In this document: positions 9,018 through 17,730 of the stretch, piece after piece
Layout of the letters: each line of letters starts with the position of its first letter
Position numbering within the stretch: the first letter of the stretch is position 1
Assembly: GCA_028284345.1 (NCBI GenBank)
Contig: JANQRY010000003.1
Span: 744,001 to 808,000, forward strand
Length of the DNA: 64,000 nt
Source: Hyphococcus sp.
GTDB lineage: Bacteria > Pseudomonadota > Alphaproteobacteria > Caulobacterales > Parvularculaceae
Direction of reading: 5' to 3'
The notes under the pieces: model-generated
Seen by the model: only the letters and a program-made list of their open reading frames with translations
Database searches by the model: none
What the model was told of the DNA's origin: nothing
Made by a program: the position numbers and the translations under genes

Positions 9018-12000
9018 TCATTCTTGTATCGAAGTATTCGCCTTTACCGCCGCCCCCGCCCCCACGACGTCGGAAATCTGCGCCACGGAAAACGTGATTG
9101 TCGCGCCGGGCCCCGAGGGGCCGAAATCGGCGAGGATGTCGGCGGCGGCGTAGAGGTAGTCGGGCGTTGTCGTTTCAATCTCGCGCGCGATTTCGGCGCC
9201 GTTATGGATAGTCAGCGCGTAGCGTTCGGACTGTTCGCTCAAGGGAACCTCGCCCTCCCAACTGTCGCCGCCCTCCCGCGTGCGGCGGATCCAGGAGAGG
9301 CGCAAATCCGCGCCTTCCCGGCTCGCGCGCAGATGCACCGGCGACAATGGTTTCAGCCCGCGCGCTTCGAAGGTCAGCGTCTCAGCGGTGAAATTCTCCG
9401 TATCGGGAATATCTTTTTCGGGGCCGGCCTGCCAATCGAAGGAAAGACCGCGCAAATCCGTTGCGAAGGCGCCTTGCGTCACGGCGCGGGTCATCAGGAC
9501 GAAGCGTTGCCCGGCGGCGGCGCCCGCCGCCGCTTGCGCCTCGCTTCCCGCTTGTCCGCGCAACAACCCGGAAAGGCGCCAGCTTCCGTCAGGCTGCAAG
9601 GCGGCGTCCTGAAACTGCGCCAGTTCCCAGCCGCCGCCGTCGCTTTCAATGGCGCAGAGATTGGCACCGGCGAGCACATCCTCCGCGGCGCGCGAGGATA
9701 AGGTTCCAAAGAAGAGATCGACATCAACGCTATGGTCGATCCATCGCCCGGCGCCCGCCGGCGCCAGCGCGGTTTTGAGCCGGCCCATGACGGCCCGGGC
9801 GGGCGCAAGGCCGGCGAGGATCGGCGCGGTTTCGCCGCCGCCGCGATAAAGGGCGACGCCCCCTGGCCAGGGATCGGCGAAGGCCACGAACCAGGGCGCG
9901 GCCGGCTCCGCGCCCTCGATCATGGGCAGGTCGAACAGGGCCCAGACCGGAGCGCCGTAGACGCTGACGGGCGCGGGCGCAGAAAACTCAGACGGACCGA
10001 CAGGGCTTTCATAGACCGACGGCGCGACGCGCACGAGATCGGCCCGGCGCTCGGCGCCGTCCTCGATGTCGACAATGCGGTAGAGGCGATCCGTACCAAG
10101 ATCGTTAAGCGCCACTGCATCGCCCGGTTCCAGCGCCAGGGCCGAAGGCGGCAGGGAAAGAACAAGCTGTTCGCGCATGACCCAGGCGTCGGCGAGAATG
10201 GACCGCGCCCGCGCCTCGGCCTCCGCCGCGGGGATAGCGGCGGCGACGTCGACGCCGACCTCTCGCGCGGGCTGCGCGCCCGGGTCGCGCGCTTCGGCGA
10301 CGGCCGGCGCAAAGTCCTCCGCTTCGTCAAAAAAGCCGAGCCGGAACGCCGCCGGCAAGTCGGTCTCCTGCCCCAGCGACAGGGAGAAGGCGCCGTCGTC
10401 TCGTTCGACGAGATCACTCGTATCAATCGTCAGGAGCTTGTCGGTGTTGCGCGGCTGACAGCGCAAAGTCCCTTCCGCCTCCACCACGTCGAACTGAAAA
10501 ACATCCGCCAGCGGATCAATCATCTCCCGCGGGGAGAGCGGGCGGTCGACCAGATAGCCGGTGACGACGCCGGAAAGCGCCGAGGCGTCGATATCGGTGA
10601 AATCCGCTTCGCCGGCCAGCGCCTCGATAAGCAGATCAAGCGGCGCGCGGCCCAGTCGCCCGTTCAGCCAGTGGCCCGTCTCCCAGTTGGCTGCATCGCC
10701 CCAGACGTCTGTTCTTGCGGGAAAATCCGGAAACGGCCGGGCGTCATAGGCGTAGACATAGCGCCGGTCCGCATCGACCATGGGCGCACTGTAGACGGAG
10801 GAAATCGGGTTGTTCGCCACATCCGACCAGAATGCGCTTTGCGCCTCCAGAAAGCGCCGTTGCGCCATGTCGTCGCGTCGGCCGTTGGAATAATAAGGGA
10901 CCGCGCTTTCGGAACTTTTCGGGTCGACAAACACATTCGGCTGGTTCGCCCCCTTGTCGACGGCGGGACATCCGGTTTCGGTAAAGACAAAGGGCTTTGA
11001 CTGCGGAACCCAGCTTGTGGGCGATGCGTCGCGCACGCCGCCCGGGCGATTGTGGTGCGCATTCGACCACCAGCTCCAAAGGTCTTTGTACCGATAAACC
11101 CAAGGTTCGCTGTAAGTCGAATCGATAATCGGCGTGCGCGTCTGCGCGTCGCGGTCGGCGGCGCTGGCGTAATACCAGTCGAATCCTTCGCCGCTATCGA
11201 TGTTCGATTTGAGATAGTCGACATCGTGCTGGCTTTGGGCGCCGGCGAGGGCGTCGAGATGGGCAAAGCCGTCGCGCCAGTCGGCGGCCGGCATATAGTT
11301 GTCGATGCCGATAAAATCTATGTTCGGATCGGACCAAAGCGCATCCAGATGAAAGAACACGTCGCCGGATCCATCCGCTGGCTGATGACCGAAATATTCC
11401 GACCAGTCGGCGCCGTAGGAAATGTCGACGCCAGCGCCCATGACGGACCGCACGTCGGCGGCAAGCGACTTCATCTGCGCAATCGCCGGATAGCTCGTCG
11501 CACTGTCGCGGGTCGTGGTGATCCCGCGTAATTCCGAGCCAAGAAGAAAACCGTCGACGCCCCCCGCCGCAACGCAGAGATGGGCGTAGTGGAGGATCAT
11601 GCGCCGGAACGACCATTCCGCCGGGCCGGCGTAAACGACCTCTCCGTTGACGATGGAAAAGTCGGCAGGCGTGGCTGTCCCGAAAAAGGACGCGATGTCG
11701 GCCGCCGCCGCCGCGGTTTTGTCGTTGGCGCCGGCGTCGATGCGCCCGCGCCAGGGAAAGCCGCTCGTGTCCATGAGGATAAAAGGATGGAACAGGACGG
11801 TGTAATTGCTCGCCTTTAAGGATGCGATGGCTTCGACGACGGCGGCGTCCGCCGGCGTGCCGCCATAGGCCGGGGCGCCGTCGATTTCGCTGATGAGATG
11901 GGCGCCGGCACGCGCAACGCCGCCGGCTTTCCACGCATAAGGCGTCGTCGTCTTGGTCGCGGCGTCGACGCCGGGGCGAAGCTGACAGGCGCCGGCGGCG

Positions 12001-12863
12001 AGGGAATCCCCGAACCAGGAAACGACCAGCGAGACATGACCGAGATTGGGCGCCGCATCGGCGAGCGCATCGACAGCGGCGGCGAAATCCGTGGCGCCGG
12101 ACGTGTTGTGGACGTTCTCCGCCGCGGTGACGCCCTCCCCCGCCTCGCGCAAAACCTTTGTCGTTCCATAGACGAACTCGCCGGAGCCCGGGATCATGGT
12201 GACGGCGGTCAGCGTATTTTCAAGGGCGTTCGGGTCGGCGTCTTTCAGGCTGTTTTCGATTTCGAACGATAGTTGCGGAATGCGGTTGCCGAAATCCTTA
12301 AGCGGCAAATCTTCGAACACGATATAGGCGAGCCCGCGAAAGCCCGGCGCGTTCCCGGCACCCTCGACCGATTCAATGAGCGCGTCGGGCGGTTGTGTTT
12401 CGCTGCCGCGATAGACGCGCACATTGTGCTGTGAAATATCGAACGGCTTGCCGTCGGCCCAGACGCGCCCGATGCGGTCGATCGCCCCTTCGCACAAGCC
12501 CACCGCGAAGGAGATGGAATAGAGATATTCCGTAAACGTAGTTTGTGAGGCGGGGCGTCCGCCCTTGCCGCCGGAGGATTCGGTTGTCTCCGACGTCGTC
12601 TCTTTAAAGTTCGCCGCCCAGATCAGTTGTCCGGCGATGCGCCCGCGACCGAAAACGCGGGGGACGCCCGCACCCTCCTGGCTCGCCTGCACAGTGAAGC
12701 TTTCAAGGCGCGGGCCTTCGACGGCGCGCTTGCGCGGGCCGAAGATCAGCCGGTCCACATAGCCGGCCGCATAGGCCGCCGCCGTCGTCGCCACGGTGCG
12801 CACGAGAAACCCGCCAAACCCGCCGCCGACGGCGGTTGCGGCGGTGAGGATCAATTGAGCCAT
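9018..12863 (-). CDS. GTA/phage host-specificity (baseplate hub) protein, RcGTA g15-like
   Basis: A very large protein of 1281 residues, equivalent to RcGTA g15, forming the tail-tip and fibre-bearing hub. The N-terminus MAQLILTAATAVGGGFGGFL is typical of the family. A TIM-barrel-like domain at about 400-740 contains LLGSELRGITTTRD and FTETGCPAVDKGANQPN, as in GTA TIM-barrel proteins. It is followed by a phage tail protein region (about 780-950) and C-terminal beta domains ending in a fibronectin-like segment near PVHLRASREGADLRLSWIR. The start ATG shares its A with the TAA of the g14 gene (TAATG). It is the last gene of the cluster. Confidence 0.93.
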   Translation of the reverse strand: MAQLILTAATAVGGGFGGFLVRTVATTAAAYAAGYVDRLIFGPRKRAVEGPRLESFTVQASQEGAGVPRVFGRGRIAGQLIWAANFKETTSETTESSGGKGGRPASQTTFTEYLYSISFAVGLCEGAIDRIGRVWADGKPFDISQHNVRVYRGSETQPPDALIESVEGAGNAPGFRGLAYIVFEDLPLKDFGNRIPQLSFEIENSLKDADPNALENTLTAVTMIPGSGEFVYGTTKVLREAGEGVTAAENVHNTSGATDFAAAVDALADAAPNLGHVSLVVSWFGDSLAAGACQLRPGVDAATKTTTPYAWKAGGVARAGAHLISEIDGAPAYGGTPADAAVVEAIASLKASNYTVLFHPFILMDTSGFPWRGRIDAGANDKTAAAAADIASFFGTATPADFSIVNGEVVYAGPAEWSFRRMILHYAHLCVAAGGVDGFLLGSELRGITTTRDSATSYPAIAQMKSLAADVRSVMGAGVDISYGADWSEYFGHQPADGSGDVFFHLDALWSDPNIDFIGIDNYMPAADWRDGFAHLDALAGAQSQHDVDYLKSNIDSGEGFDWYYASAADRDAQTRTPIIDSTYSEPWVYRYKDLWSWWSNAHHNRPGGVRDASPTSWVPQSKPFVFTETGCPAVDKGANQPNVFVDPKSSESAVPYYSNGRRDDMAQRRFLEAQSAFWSDVANNPISSVYSAPMVDADRRYVYAYDARPFPDFPARTDVWGDAANWETGHWLNGRLGRAPLDLLIEALAGEADFTDIDASALSGVVTGYLVDRPLSPREMIDPLADVFQFDVVEAEGTLRCQPRNTDKLLTIDTSDLVERDDGAFSLSLGQETDLPAAFRLGFFDEAEDFAPAVAEARDPGAQPAREVGVDVAAAIPAAEAEARARSILADAWVMREQLVLSLPPSALALEPGDAVALNDLGTDRLYRIVDIEDGAERRADLVRVAPSVYESPVGPSEFSAPAPVSVYGAPVWALFDLPMIEGAEPAAPWFVAFADPWPGGVALYRGGGETAPILAGLAPARAVMGRLKTALAPAGAGRWIDHSVDVDLFFGTLSSRAAEDVLAGANLCAIESDGGGWELAQFQDAALQPDGSWRLSGLLRGQAGSEAQAAAGAAAGQRFVLMTRAVTQGAFATDLRGLSFDWQAGPEKDIPDTENFTAETLTFEARGLKPLSPVHLRASREGADLRLSWIRRTREGGDSWEGEVPLSEQSERYALTIHNGAEIAREIETTTPDYLYAAADILADFGPSGPGATITFSVAQISDVVGAGAAVKANTSIQE

Positions 12864-13333
12864 TACTCCGCTCCCGGAAAGATGAAGACGCCGGCGAGGC
12901 GCTCGCGCCACCAGCGCGACAGCCAGCTTTCAATGACCGCGCGGCCCGCATAGGCGTGGATGAACCGGCCCGGCGCGACGGCGAGGCCGCAATGTTTCGC
13001 CGGGCCGTCGGCGCAGACGCGAAAGATCAGAACGTCGCCGGGTTCGAAGGACCGGTCGGCGCGCGCGGTCATGTTGCGCCGCGCCGCATCGAGCAGGGGC
13101 TCCGCCGCGCCGTTTTTCCAGCGTCGTTCGTTCCAGTCCGGCGTATAGGCCGGCGGCGCCTCCGGTTCGCCCCCGTAAAGCTCGCGCCAGACCCCGCGAA
13201 CAAGCCCCAGACAGTCGCAGCCGGCGCCCATCGCGCTCGCCTGATGCACGTAAGGCGTCCCCAGCCAGCCGCGCGCTGCGTCGATGATCTGTATACGGGA
13301 GATTGTGGATGCGAAACTTGGTATTTTACTCAT
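12863..13333 (-). CDS. GTA NlpC/P60 cell-wall peptidase, RcGTA g14-like
   Basis: A 156-residue NlpC/P60 cysteine peptidase, probably the tail-associated enzyme that opens peptidoglycan during DNA entry. The catalytic Cys is at about 41 in GAGCDCLGLVRGVW. The His is about 114 (PAKHCGLAV), with a further His in GRFIHAY at about 126. It has no signal peptide, as expected for a particle component. Its stop overlaps the next start (TAATG). In RcGTA this gene directly follows g13; here about 475 bases with an opposite-strand gene intervene, so it may need its own promoter. Confidence 0.9.
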   Translation of the reverse strand: MSKIPSFASTISRIQIIDAARGWLGTPYVHQASAMGAGCDCLGLVRGVWRELYGGEPEAPPAYTPDWNERRWKNGAAEPLLDAARRNMTARADRSFEPGDVLIFRVCADGPAKHCGLAVAPGRFIHAYAGRAVIESWLSRWWRERLAGVFIFPGAE

Positions 13334-13356
13334 ACGCTAAATGATTTCGTGTCGGG

Positions 13357-13386
13357 GATTAGAGATTAGGTTTTAGGGATTAGCGG
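13357..13386. repeat. Short GATTAG-type direct repeat upstream of g14
   Basis: The plus strand holds GATTAG / AGATTAG / TTTTAGGGATTAG in close succession, a degenerate 6-7 base tandem array. It lies in the gap between the opposite-strand membrane gene and the g14 start. No function is evident. Confidence 0.4.
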
Positions 13387-13488
13387 GAGCACGCCCCCCC
13401 TAGTCCCTGTTCGTCGCTCTTGCTCATTCAGTTGCACGGAGTCTGTCCCTTGCCTAAAGTGGCGATGCTCCGCTTTAACGGAGGAACG

Positions 13489-13803
13489 ATGCGAGGACCG
13501 CCAACGATGAACCGCTTTCGGAACATAGTGCTTGTCGTTTCCTGGGCGGGGTTTCTCTGGGGCGTTTACTATATTGCCGTCGACAAGCCTGTATCCGACA
13601 TATTCTGGATCAATCTCGCCTATGTCGCCGCGACAATCACCATTGCAATTGTTCTTCTTTTTTTTTCGTATTGGGGTATCGCCAGTGCGTTGCGGCCACG
13701 ACCTGCGGGCGCAATCGCCATAGGCATCGGCCTGATACTGGCGATTGCCGCGATCGAGGTGTTTTTTCTGCGCGACGCAATTGCGGGCTGGCTTTCCATG
13801 TAA
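13489..13803 (+). CDS. Small three-helix membrane protein inside the GTA cluster
   Basis: A 104-residue frame on the plus strand, opposite to every GTA gene around it. Three hydrophobic segments are visible: IVLVVSWAGFLWGVYYIAV, IFWINLAYVAATITIAIVLLFFSYW and AIAIGIGLILAIAAIEVFFL. The start at 13489 follows a strong GGAGGA with short spacing; ATG at 13507, giving MNRFRNIV, is also served by a GAGGA nine bases upstream, so either may be used. The reading is real-looking because the hydrophobic pattern is regular. I recognise no family. It ends 5 bases before the convergent g13 stop. Confidence 0.7.
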   Translation: MRGPPTMNRFRNIVLVVSWAGFLWGVYYIAVDKPVSDIFWINLAYVAATITIAIVLLFFSYWGIASALRPRPAGAIAIGIGLILAIAAIEVFFLRDAIAGWLSM

Positions 13804-13808
13804 ACGCC

Positions 13809-14687
13809 TCACCCCAACTTCCCCCCGTCGTTCTGTTCCCCGCGCAAGGGATAGGACACGGCGAAATCATTCCCCGGCATCAGGTGAAAGCCGCGGAAGT
13901 TGACGCCGTTGGAAAACTTGTCGCGACAGGTGGAAAAGCGTTTGTCGCAGCCGGCAGTGGCGGCGAACTGATCGCCGATGGCGAGGCTCGCGCCCGCGGG
14001 CAGCCACAGCGCCACCGCGCCGGCCGCCGTTTGCGATTTGATATGCGCGCTCGCCCCAGCGTTGGCGCCGGTGGTCCAGGACAATAGTCCGTGGTCGAAC
14101 CAGCGGTCTTCGAAGGCGGCGAACCCCGACGCGATGAAACTCTGATCATCGCGCAGGGCGGTGACAGCGCCCGTCGTCTTGTAGGCCGGGTCGTCCAGGT
14201 CGACGCCGCATTTGGCGGACCCGAGATTGACGTCGCAAAGGCGCTGAAACACCCGCCCCGCAGGCTGATCGAGGACCGAAGAAAGCCCCCTCAGTTCCGC
14301 CTTGAACGCCTCGCCGGCGCGGGAGATCTCGCCGATGACGCCGGTCTTTAACAACGCGCGCTGGTCCGGCGCGGCCCAGTTGACGCGAAAGACCTCGACC
14401 CGCGCGCCGTCATAGCGGCCCGCGGCGAGGTCGTCGGCGGAGAGCGCCGCATCGTTGAGCGCCCCTTCGATATCGGCGTTATCGACAGCGAGGTCGGCGC
14501 TCGACGCCAGCGCCGAGCCGTCGGCGCCGCTTTCCGGCGAGAAGGTCGTGCCGTCAAAGGAAAGCGCGCGGTCATGGTCGGTGAACCCGAGGACGACCCC
14601 GTAGCGCCGCGTGACGCGCCAGCAGGTCGCCAACGTCGTCGCGCCGGTTGCAAGATGAGTTGCGAAATCGGGATCGAAACTGCGCAT
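13809..14687 (-). CDS. GTA DUF2163 tail protein, RcGTA g13-like
   Basis: A 292-residue DUF2163/phage BR0599-type protein, a hub component of the GTA tail tip. The N-terminus RSFDPDFATHLATGATTLATCWRVTRRYGVVLGFTDHD is characteristic. The C-terminus holds the cysteines of the family in GCDKRFSTCRDKFSNGVNFRGFHLMPGND, which in RcGTA bind an iron-sulfur cluster. Its start is one base from overlapping the g12 stop (adjacent frames share base 14687). It is followed not by g14 but by a convergent plus-strand gene. Confidence 0.92.
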   Translation of the reverse strand: MRSFDPDFATHLATGATTLATCWRVTRRYGVVLGFTDHDRALSFDGTTFSPESGADGSALASSADLAVDNADIEGALNDAALSADDLAAGRYDGARVEVFRVNWAAPDQRALLKTGVIGEISRAGEAFKAELRGLSSVLDQPAGRVFQRLCDVNLGSAKCGVDLDDPAYKTTGAVTALRDDQSFIASGFAAFEDRWFDHGLLSWTTGANAGASAHIKSQTAAGAVALWLPAGASLAIGDQFAATAGCDKRFSTCRDKFSNGVNFRGFHLMPGNDFAVSYPLRGEQNDGGKLG

Positions 14688-15322
14688 CAGACCAGCACCT
14701 CGATCAGCGGGATCGAGGGAATGTCCCCGGCCTTGAACGCGGCAAGGTTGATGCGCAACTCGTCCGTATCAAAACGAACTGGCGTATCGAACAGGAACCC
14801 CGCTGTGACAGCGACGCCGGCGCCCGGCGGCGATGTGAAGGAGACAAGCCCGGTCGCGTCGTCGACCGTGAAGTCCACGCCAACCGTCTTCACCACGCCG
14901 TCAAGGGCGGCGAGCACCGACCCGGCCACGGGCTTTTTGATGTCGCGAGCATAGGACGCGCCGCCGGACGCATAGCGTTTGACAAGCTGAAAGTCGGTCG
15001 CGGCGCCGTCGCCGGTTCCGAGAAGCTGATCCTCCGCCCCCGGCGTTTCGGCGACGCGGCAGCTTTTGTAGTCAAACGGATCGCGAAAGCGGAACCCGTA
15101 AAGCCGGCCGTGGCGCGCTTCGAAAAACGCAATGACGTCTTCAATGTCGTCAATGGATTTGACGCCGTAGCCGGCGTTGAAGCGCCGGCGCGAGCCGGCC
15201 CAGGGAGAGTTGCGCTCCTCATGACCGGAAACGAGGGCGACAATATCCGTCCGCCGCGCCGGCCCGCCCTCGGAGTTCAGGGAGATGTCGACGGGGAAGA
15301 GGGTGTCGTGGAAGTTGGTCAT
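14687..15322 (-). CDS. GTA DUF2460 distal tail protein, RcGTA g12-like
   Basis: A 211-residue DUF2460 protein, the distal tail protein joining tube to baseplate. Recognisable parts are FHDTLFPVDISLNSEGGPARRTDIVALVSGHEERNSPWAGSRR at the N-terminus (read at positions 15200-15320) and FFEARHGRLYGFRFRDPFDYKS at about 68-90. Its stop and the g13 start overlap, showing coupling. It is separated from the preceding tape measure gene by about 190 bases of palindromic repeat. Confidence 0.92.
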   Translation of the reverse strand: MTNFHDTLFPVDISLNSEGGPARRTDIVALVSGHEERNSPWAGSRRRFNAGYGVKSIDDIEDVIAFFEARHGRLYGFRFRDPFDYKSCRVAETPGAEDQLLGTGDGAATDFQLVKRYASGGASYARDIKKPVAGSVLAALDGVVKTVGVDFTVDDATGLVSFTSPPGAGVAVTAGFLFDTPVRFDTDELRINLAAFKAGDIPSIPLIEVLV

Positions 15323-15352
15323 CGCGCAGTGCTCGAATTAATGAACGGCCCT

Positions 15353-15502
15353 ACCTCCCCCTTGAGGGGAGGTCGAAATCTTTGATTTCGGGAGGGGGAC
15401 GTCGCCGCCGGACGACAAGCAACATCGCTATCGGAACGGAGAACCCTACCCCCACCCAAAACAGCTTCGCTGTTTTGACCTCCCCTCAAGGGGGAGGTGG
15501 GG
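15353..15502. repeat. Palindromic repeat family A, copy 1 (inverted pair)
   Basis: Two arms face each other. The left arm (15353-15399) has CCTCCCCCTTGAGGGGAGG followed by TCGAAATC...GATTTCGGGAGGGGG. The right arm (15445-15502) is its inverted relative with ACAGC-TTC-GCTGT and CCTCCCCTCAAGGGGGAGG. It lies between g12 and g11 inside the GTA operon and could form a large hairpin in the transcript. Confidence 0.85.
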
Positions 15503-15512
15503 CGTCGCGCGC

Positions 15513-16073
15513 TCACAAATTTCTCCGTCCACGGCCCACCGCTCGCGCTAACGCTGCGGCGATCTGGGTTTCGGAGCGTCGAAAACTTTCCGTATCCGTG
15601 ACGCCTGGCAGGGTGATGTTGACCGTGACGGGCGCGGCGCCCATGGGCGAGATGGCGCCGCTCGCTCCGGGGGTGAAAAGTTCCGGACCCCGTTCGCCGA
15701 CAAGGTAACGCTGCCCGGCGGCGACGGCGCCGCCCGCCGCTCTTGATCCGCCGAACCCCGCGCCGCCCAAGGGCGCGGTGAGCGCATTGGTGATGAGGTT
15801 TTCAATGGGGCGGCGGACGAGACTGTCGATGGCGAAGCGGCGGAGATCCTGCGCCAGGGCCCGGGTCAGTTTTTTTAACGACAGCTCGCCCCGTTCGGCG
15901 GCGCGGGCGAGGTTCGACTGGATGGAAAGGGCCGCCCGGTCGAACGCGTCTTCGATGAGTTGAGCCGCCGGCGCGATCTGGTCGCGAGCAACGCGCTCGA
16001 TTTCTGCGCCCGCGGCGCCAAGCCCGGCGGCGAGGCCGCCGGCGTCATAGGTGATGTTCACGCGATCGGTCAT
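15513..16073 (-). CDS. GTA tape measure protein, RcGTA g11-like
   Basis: A 186-residue tape measure protein that sets tail length. It is very short compared with phage tape measures, as in RcGTA, where it is about 220 residues. The pattern is an alpha-helical N-terminal half (AEIERVARDQIAPAAQLIEDAF...) and a Gly/Ala-rich C-terminal half with GAVAAGQRYLVGERGPELF, a motif common at tape measure C-termini. The slightly shorter length predicts an equally short tail (inference). The start overlaps the end of the g10.1-like gene by four bases. Confidence 0.88.
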   Translation of the reverse strand: MTDRVNITYDAGGLAAGLGAAGAEIERVARDQIAPAAQLIEDAFDRAALSIQSNLARAAERGELSLKKLTRALAQDLRRFAIDSLVRRPIENLITNALTAPLGGAGFGGSRAAGGAVAAGQRYLVGERGPELFTPGASGAISPMGAAPVTVNITLPGVTDTESFRRSETQIAAALARAVGRGRRNL

Positions 16074-16324
16074 GAGCGTTCATCCGGATACTGACGGGTT
16101 AAGGATTTGAGCGCCGCGCCGTCGAGGGCCTCGCCGCCGCCCAAGGCCGCCTCCAGCAGCCAGCGCCATTCGGAAAGCCCAAGCGCCCAGAACGCCGCCG
16201 GCGAAAGCCCGAGCCGCAGGACGGCGAAAGAAAACCAGTGCGCCCATTTTTCTACGCCGCCCCCGATGAGGCCGGCGGTTCCGGCGCCGGATGCTTTCCC
16301 GGCGCCTCCAACCCTTGAAAACAT
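16070..16324 (-). CDS. GTA tail assembly chaperone partner, RcGTA g10.1-like
   Basis: An 84-residue protein carrying LRLGLSPAAFWALGLSEWRWLLEAA, the conserved core of the small protein that follows the tail chaperone gene in GTA clusters (usually about 60 residues). The only ATG in frame is at 16324, inside the g10 gene and 72 bases upstream of its stop. The first 25 residues are Gly/Ala-rich and probably incidental, so a programmed frameshift from g10 or re-initiation is possible, as in tail-chaperone pairs of many siphophages. Confidence 0.75.
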   Translation of the reverse strand: MFSRVGGAGKASGAGTAGLIGGGVEKWAHWFSFAVLRLGLSPAAFWALGLSEWRWLLEAALGGGEALDGAALKSLTRQYPDERS

Positions 16325-16578
16325 TTCGCGATGGCGTCCGCCGCAGCGGCGAGGTCGATCTCGGCCGCCTTCAGCGTCTCAAGCGACAGGCTCGCGCCGC
16401 CGCCGCGCAGGAGCGCGGTGAGGATGAGGAGAAGATCGCCGACGCGGGGGGTCGCCAGGCGGCGCTTCAGGCTCCCGAGATCGCCGCCAAGGGTGTCCTC
16501 GATCTCCGCAAGAGCGCCGAGGGTGAGGCGCAGGGGTTTTTCCTCGCCGTTGATCTCTATGCTGACGGGCTGGATCAC
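16252..16578 (-). CDS. GTA tail assembly chaperone, RcGTA g10-like
   Basis: A 108-residue protein of the 'gene transfer agent family' chaperone type. It begins IQPVSIEINGEEKPLRLTLGALAEIEDTLGG and continues LGSLKRRLATPRVGDLLLILTALLRGGG, resembling tail tape-measure chaperones that bind helical repeats of the tape measure. It overlaps the major tail protein stop by four bases and the downstream small partner by 73 bases. The start is ATG at 16578. Confidence 0.85.
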   Translation of the reverse strand: MIQPVSIEINGEEKPLRLTLGALAEIEDTLGGDLGSLKRRLATPRVGDLLLILTALLRGGGASLSLETLKAAEIDLAAAADAIAKCFQGLEAPGKHPAPEPPASSGAA

Positions 16579-16997
16579 GCGCCCTCCGGCGTGAAGGCGA
16601 GAACGCCCGCGGACTCAAGCGCGAGGCCGACCGTTGCTTCCGCGTCAAAGTCGCCGGCGTAATCGAGATTGCCGATCTGGAACGGGCCTTCCATGGTTCC
16701 AAAGCCGGGAACGATGACCTGCCAGTTGACGACGTCACCGTTGAAGAACGCCGCGCGTGTCGTCTCGGCGCCCGTTTCATTGAGGAAAACGCCGGCGCCC
16801 GAAACGCTCGCCTGTTTAACGCCGGCGCCGGCGAGCAGTTCGCGCCAGCCGCCCATGGAGTTGGCGTGGGTGACCTCGACGGTCTGCGCGTTGAGCGACA
16901 GCGTGCGCGTGCGCAAACCGCCGATGGTCGTAAATGTTTCCGGCGCGCCGCCGTCGCCGATTTTCAGCAGTAAGTCTTTGCCGCGTTGTGCGGGCAT
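16575..16997 (-). CDS. GTA major tail protein (TP901-1 family), RcGTA g9-like
   Basis: A 140-residue tail tube subunit. It shows the TP901-1/GTA pattern PAQRGKDLLLKIGDGGAP at the start, then RTRTLSLNAQTVEVTHANSMGGWRELLAGAGVKQASVSGAG and the C-terminal FQIGNLDYAGDFDAEATVGLALESAG. It stacks in rings to form the tail tube. It lies 11 bases after the g8-like gene and overlaps the chaperone start. Confidence 0.93.
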   Translation of the reverse strand: MPAQRGKDLLLKIGDGGAPETFTTIGGLRTRTLSLNAQTVEVTHANSMGGWRELLAGAGVKQASVSGAGVFLNETGAETTRAAFFNGDVVNWQVIVPGFGTMEGPFQIGNLDYAGDFDAEATVGLALESAGVLAFTPEGA

Positions 16998-17008
16998 GAT
17001 GAACTCTC

Positions 17009-17416
17009 CTAAACGGGTTGCGTCACCGCGCGGAAGCGCGACACGGCTTGATAGGTCTCGCCGTCATTGCGCCGGAAGGCGTCGTTGAAGACGAACCGTA
17101 TGCTGACAAGCTGATGGTCCTGGGGCATGAGCGGCGCGTCGTGCAGCGCATCGTGTACGGCGCCCATAATGCGCTTGATTTCGAGTCGGCCGGCGTATTT
17201 CGAATAGGCGTAGAGGCGGACCTCGTGTTCGACCGCGCCCTCAACGCCGGCGAGCGCGCGGGCTCGGGATTCGCCGAGGGTGAGATAGGGAAAGGCGGCC
17301 TCCGCCGGCGGGTCGTCGTAGATACGCGCCGGGTCGCCGATTTCCGCCTTCAGCGCCGCGTCGGCCATGAGCCAAGCGTAGATCGCCTTTTGTAAGGAAA
17401 GGGACGCGTCGGTCAT
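17009..17416 (-). CDS. GTA DUF3168 protein (tail terminator), RcGTA g8-like
   Basis: A 135-residue DUF3168 protein, placed at the head-tail junction as tail terminator. Typical segments are SLQKAIYAWLMADAALKAEIGDPARIYDDPPAEAAFPYLTLGE and the tail VSRFRAVTQPV. It overlaps the head-closure gene by four bases at the ATGA junction, so the two are translated together. Confidence 0.9.
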   Translation of the reverse strand: MTDASLSLQKAIYAWLMADAALKAEIGDPARIYDDPPAEAAFPYLTLGESRARALAGVEGAVEHEVRLYAYSKYAGRLEIKRIMGAVHDALHDAPLMPQDHQLVSIRFVFNDAFRRNDGETYQAVSRFRAVTQPV

Positions 17417-17730
17417 GTAAGCACCTGTTCGCAGACAAGGGTAATGCGCCGCGCGCGGGGGTCGTCGCTCTCGATACTGACGACTTCGTAATTGTCGCCG
17501 TCGAACTTCACCTGCTGGCCGAGCACGATGTCGCTGCGGTGGCGAATGACCGCCGCGATGCGTTTCAGACGCCGCGTGCGGTCGCCGGCGACGTCGCGGG
17601 CCGCGGTAAGGCGGGTCACCTCGGCCCAGATTTCCGGGCCGGGCAGCCAGACGACGGCGCCGCCGCCGGCGTCGTCGTCAAACCGCGTGAACGTCAAAAG
17701 CTCGATACGATTGCGAAGGGCGCCGATCAC
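17413..17730 (-). CDS. GTA head closure protein, RcGTA g7-like
   Basis: A 105-residue phage head-tail adaptor of the SPP1 gp16 type. It starts MIGALRNRIELLTFTRFDDDAGGG, continues VWLPGPEIWAEVTRLTA and ends RARRITLVCEQVLT, as usual for the family. It closes the connector after DNA packaging. It overlaps both neighbours by four bases. Confidence 0.92.
   Translation of the reverse strand: MIGALRNRIELLTFTRFDDDAGGGAVVWLPGPEIWAEVTRLTAARDVAGDRTRRLKRIAAVIRHRSDIVLGQQVKFDGDNYEVVSIESDDPRARRITLVCEQVLT

Noticed and set aside
13357-13386. Telomere-like GATTAG repeats as a functional element
   Set aside because: Only about three degenerate units; too short to support any claim.
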